Source: Arabidopsis thaliana
Lineage: Eukaryota; Streptophyta; Magnoliopsida; Brassicales; Brassicaceae
NCBI RefSeq assembly: GCF_000001735.4
Contig: NC_003075.7
Span: 13,827,001 to 13,891,000 of the forward strand
DNA: 64,000 nucleotides
Reading direction: 5' to 3'
Both the position numbers and the translations under genes were made by a program. The notes beneath the pieces were generated by a model. The model was not told where the DNA came from. It saw nothing but the letters and a program-made list of their open reading frames with translations, and did not search any database. Within the stretch, counting starts at the first letter, position 1; every line of letters starts with the position of its first letter. Positions 63,966 to 64,000 of the stretch are shown in pieces.

Positions 63966-64000
63966 GTTTGTCTTTTTGACTTCACTTCCTCTTTTTTTGT

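Overview
The window is a gene-dense, intron-rich plant nuclear segment that I recognise as Arabidopsis thaliana chromosome 4, long arm, roughly loci AT4G27700 to AT4G27900. The main support is that exons joined at GT-AG (once GC-AG) junctions give unbroken proteins, many of which match in length the family members I remember: CYP709B3 518 aa, OPT6 736, FEY 376, ACBP2 354, TAP38 388, BGLU9 506, BGLU10 508, MEB1 611, SINAT4 327. Locus numbers and symbols come from memory. Exon borders were read from the sequence and checked only by frame continuity.

Layout. 1-673 (-): 5' part of a plastid rhodanese-like gene. 1.5-3.4 kb (+): CYP709B3. 4.2-6.5 kb (+): MFS/MOT2-like transporter. 7.0-9.5 kb (-): OPT6. 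12.1-14.3 kb (+): two tandem Yippee zinc proteins. 14.7-16.5 kb (+): ISI1. 17.2-19.6 kb (+): FEY. 20.8-22.6 kb (+): ACBP2. 23.1-24.5 kb (+): an EF-hand protein ending in HDEL. 25.0-27.1 kb (-): TAP38/PPH1. 27.6-28.7 kb (-): a small unknown protein. 30.9-37.5 kb (-): tandem GH1 genes BGLU9 and BGLU10 with a relic of another copy between them. 38.3-39.1 kb (-): phytolongin. 40.1-55.7 kb (+): a four-gene MEB1/VIT-like array. 55.9 kb and 58.2 kb (-): tRNA-Gln(CUG) and tRNA-Ala(CGC). 56.6-57.9 kb (+): SINAT4. 59.0-60.2 kb (+): a NudC/BOBBER2 gene with an 858-bp PIF/Harbinger-type MITE directly behind it. 63.9 kb (+): first coding exon of a CCT-motif family gene.

Most genes are ordinary single-copy housekeeping or stress genes. 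The dynamic part is 30.9-55.7 kb. The beta-glucosidase pair is a recent tandem duplication. The MEB1 array has four neighbours sharing an N-terminal YCPxC...ITK motif. Three of them end in the same three-exon CCC1/VIT1-like membrane domain. All introns of their variable part are phase 1, and the array shows exon duplication, repeated micro-exons, duplication of an in-frame splice acceptor, a large proline-repeat expansion and loss of the second CxxC knuckle. MEB1 is known as a membrane protein of ER bodies, a Brassicales-specific compartment. The array therefore looks like a lineage-specific, fast-changing family and is the best candidate here for undescribed biology.
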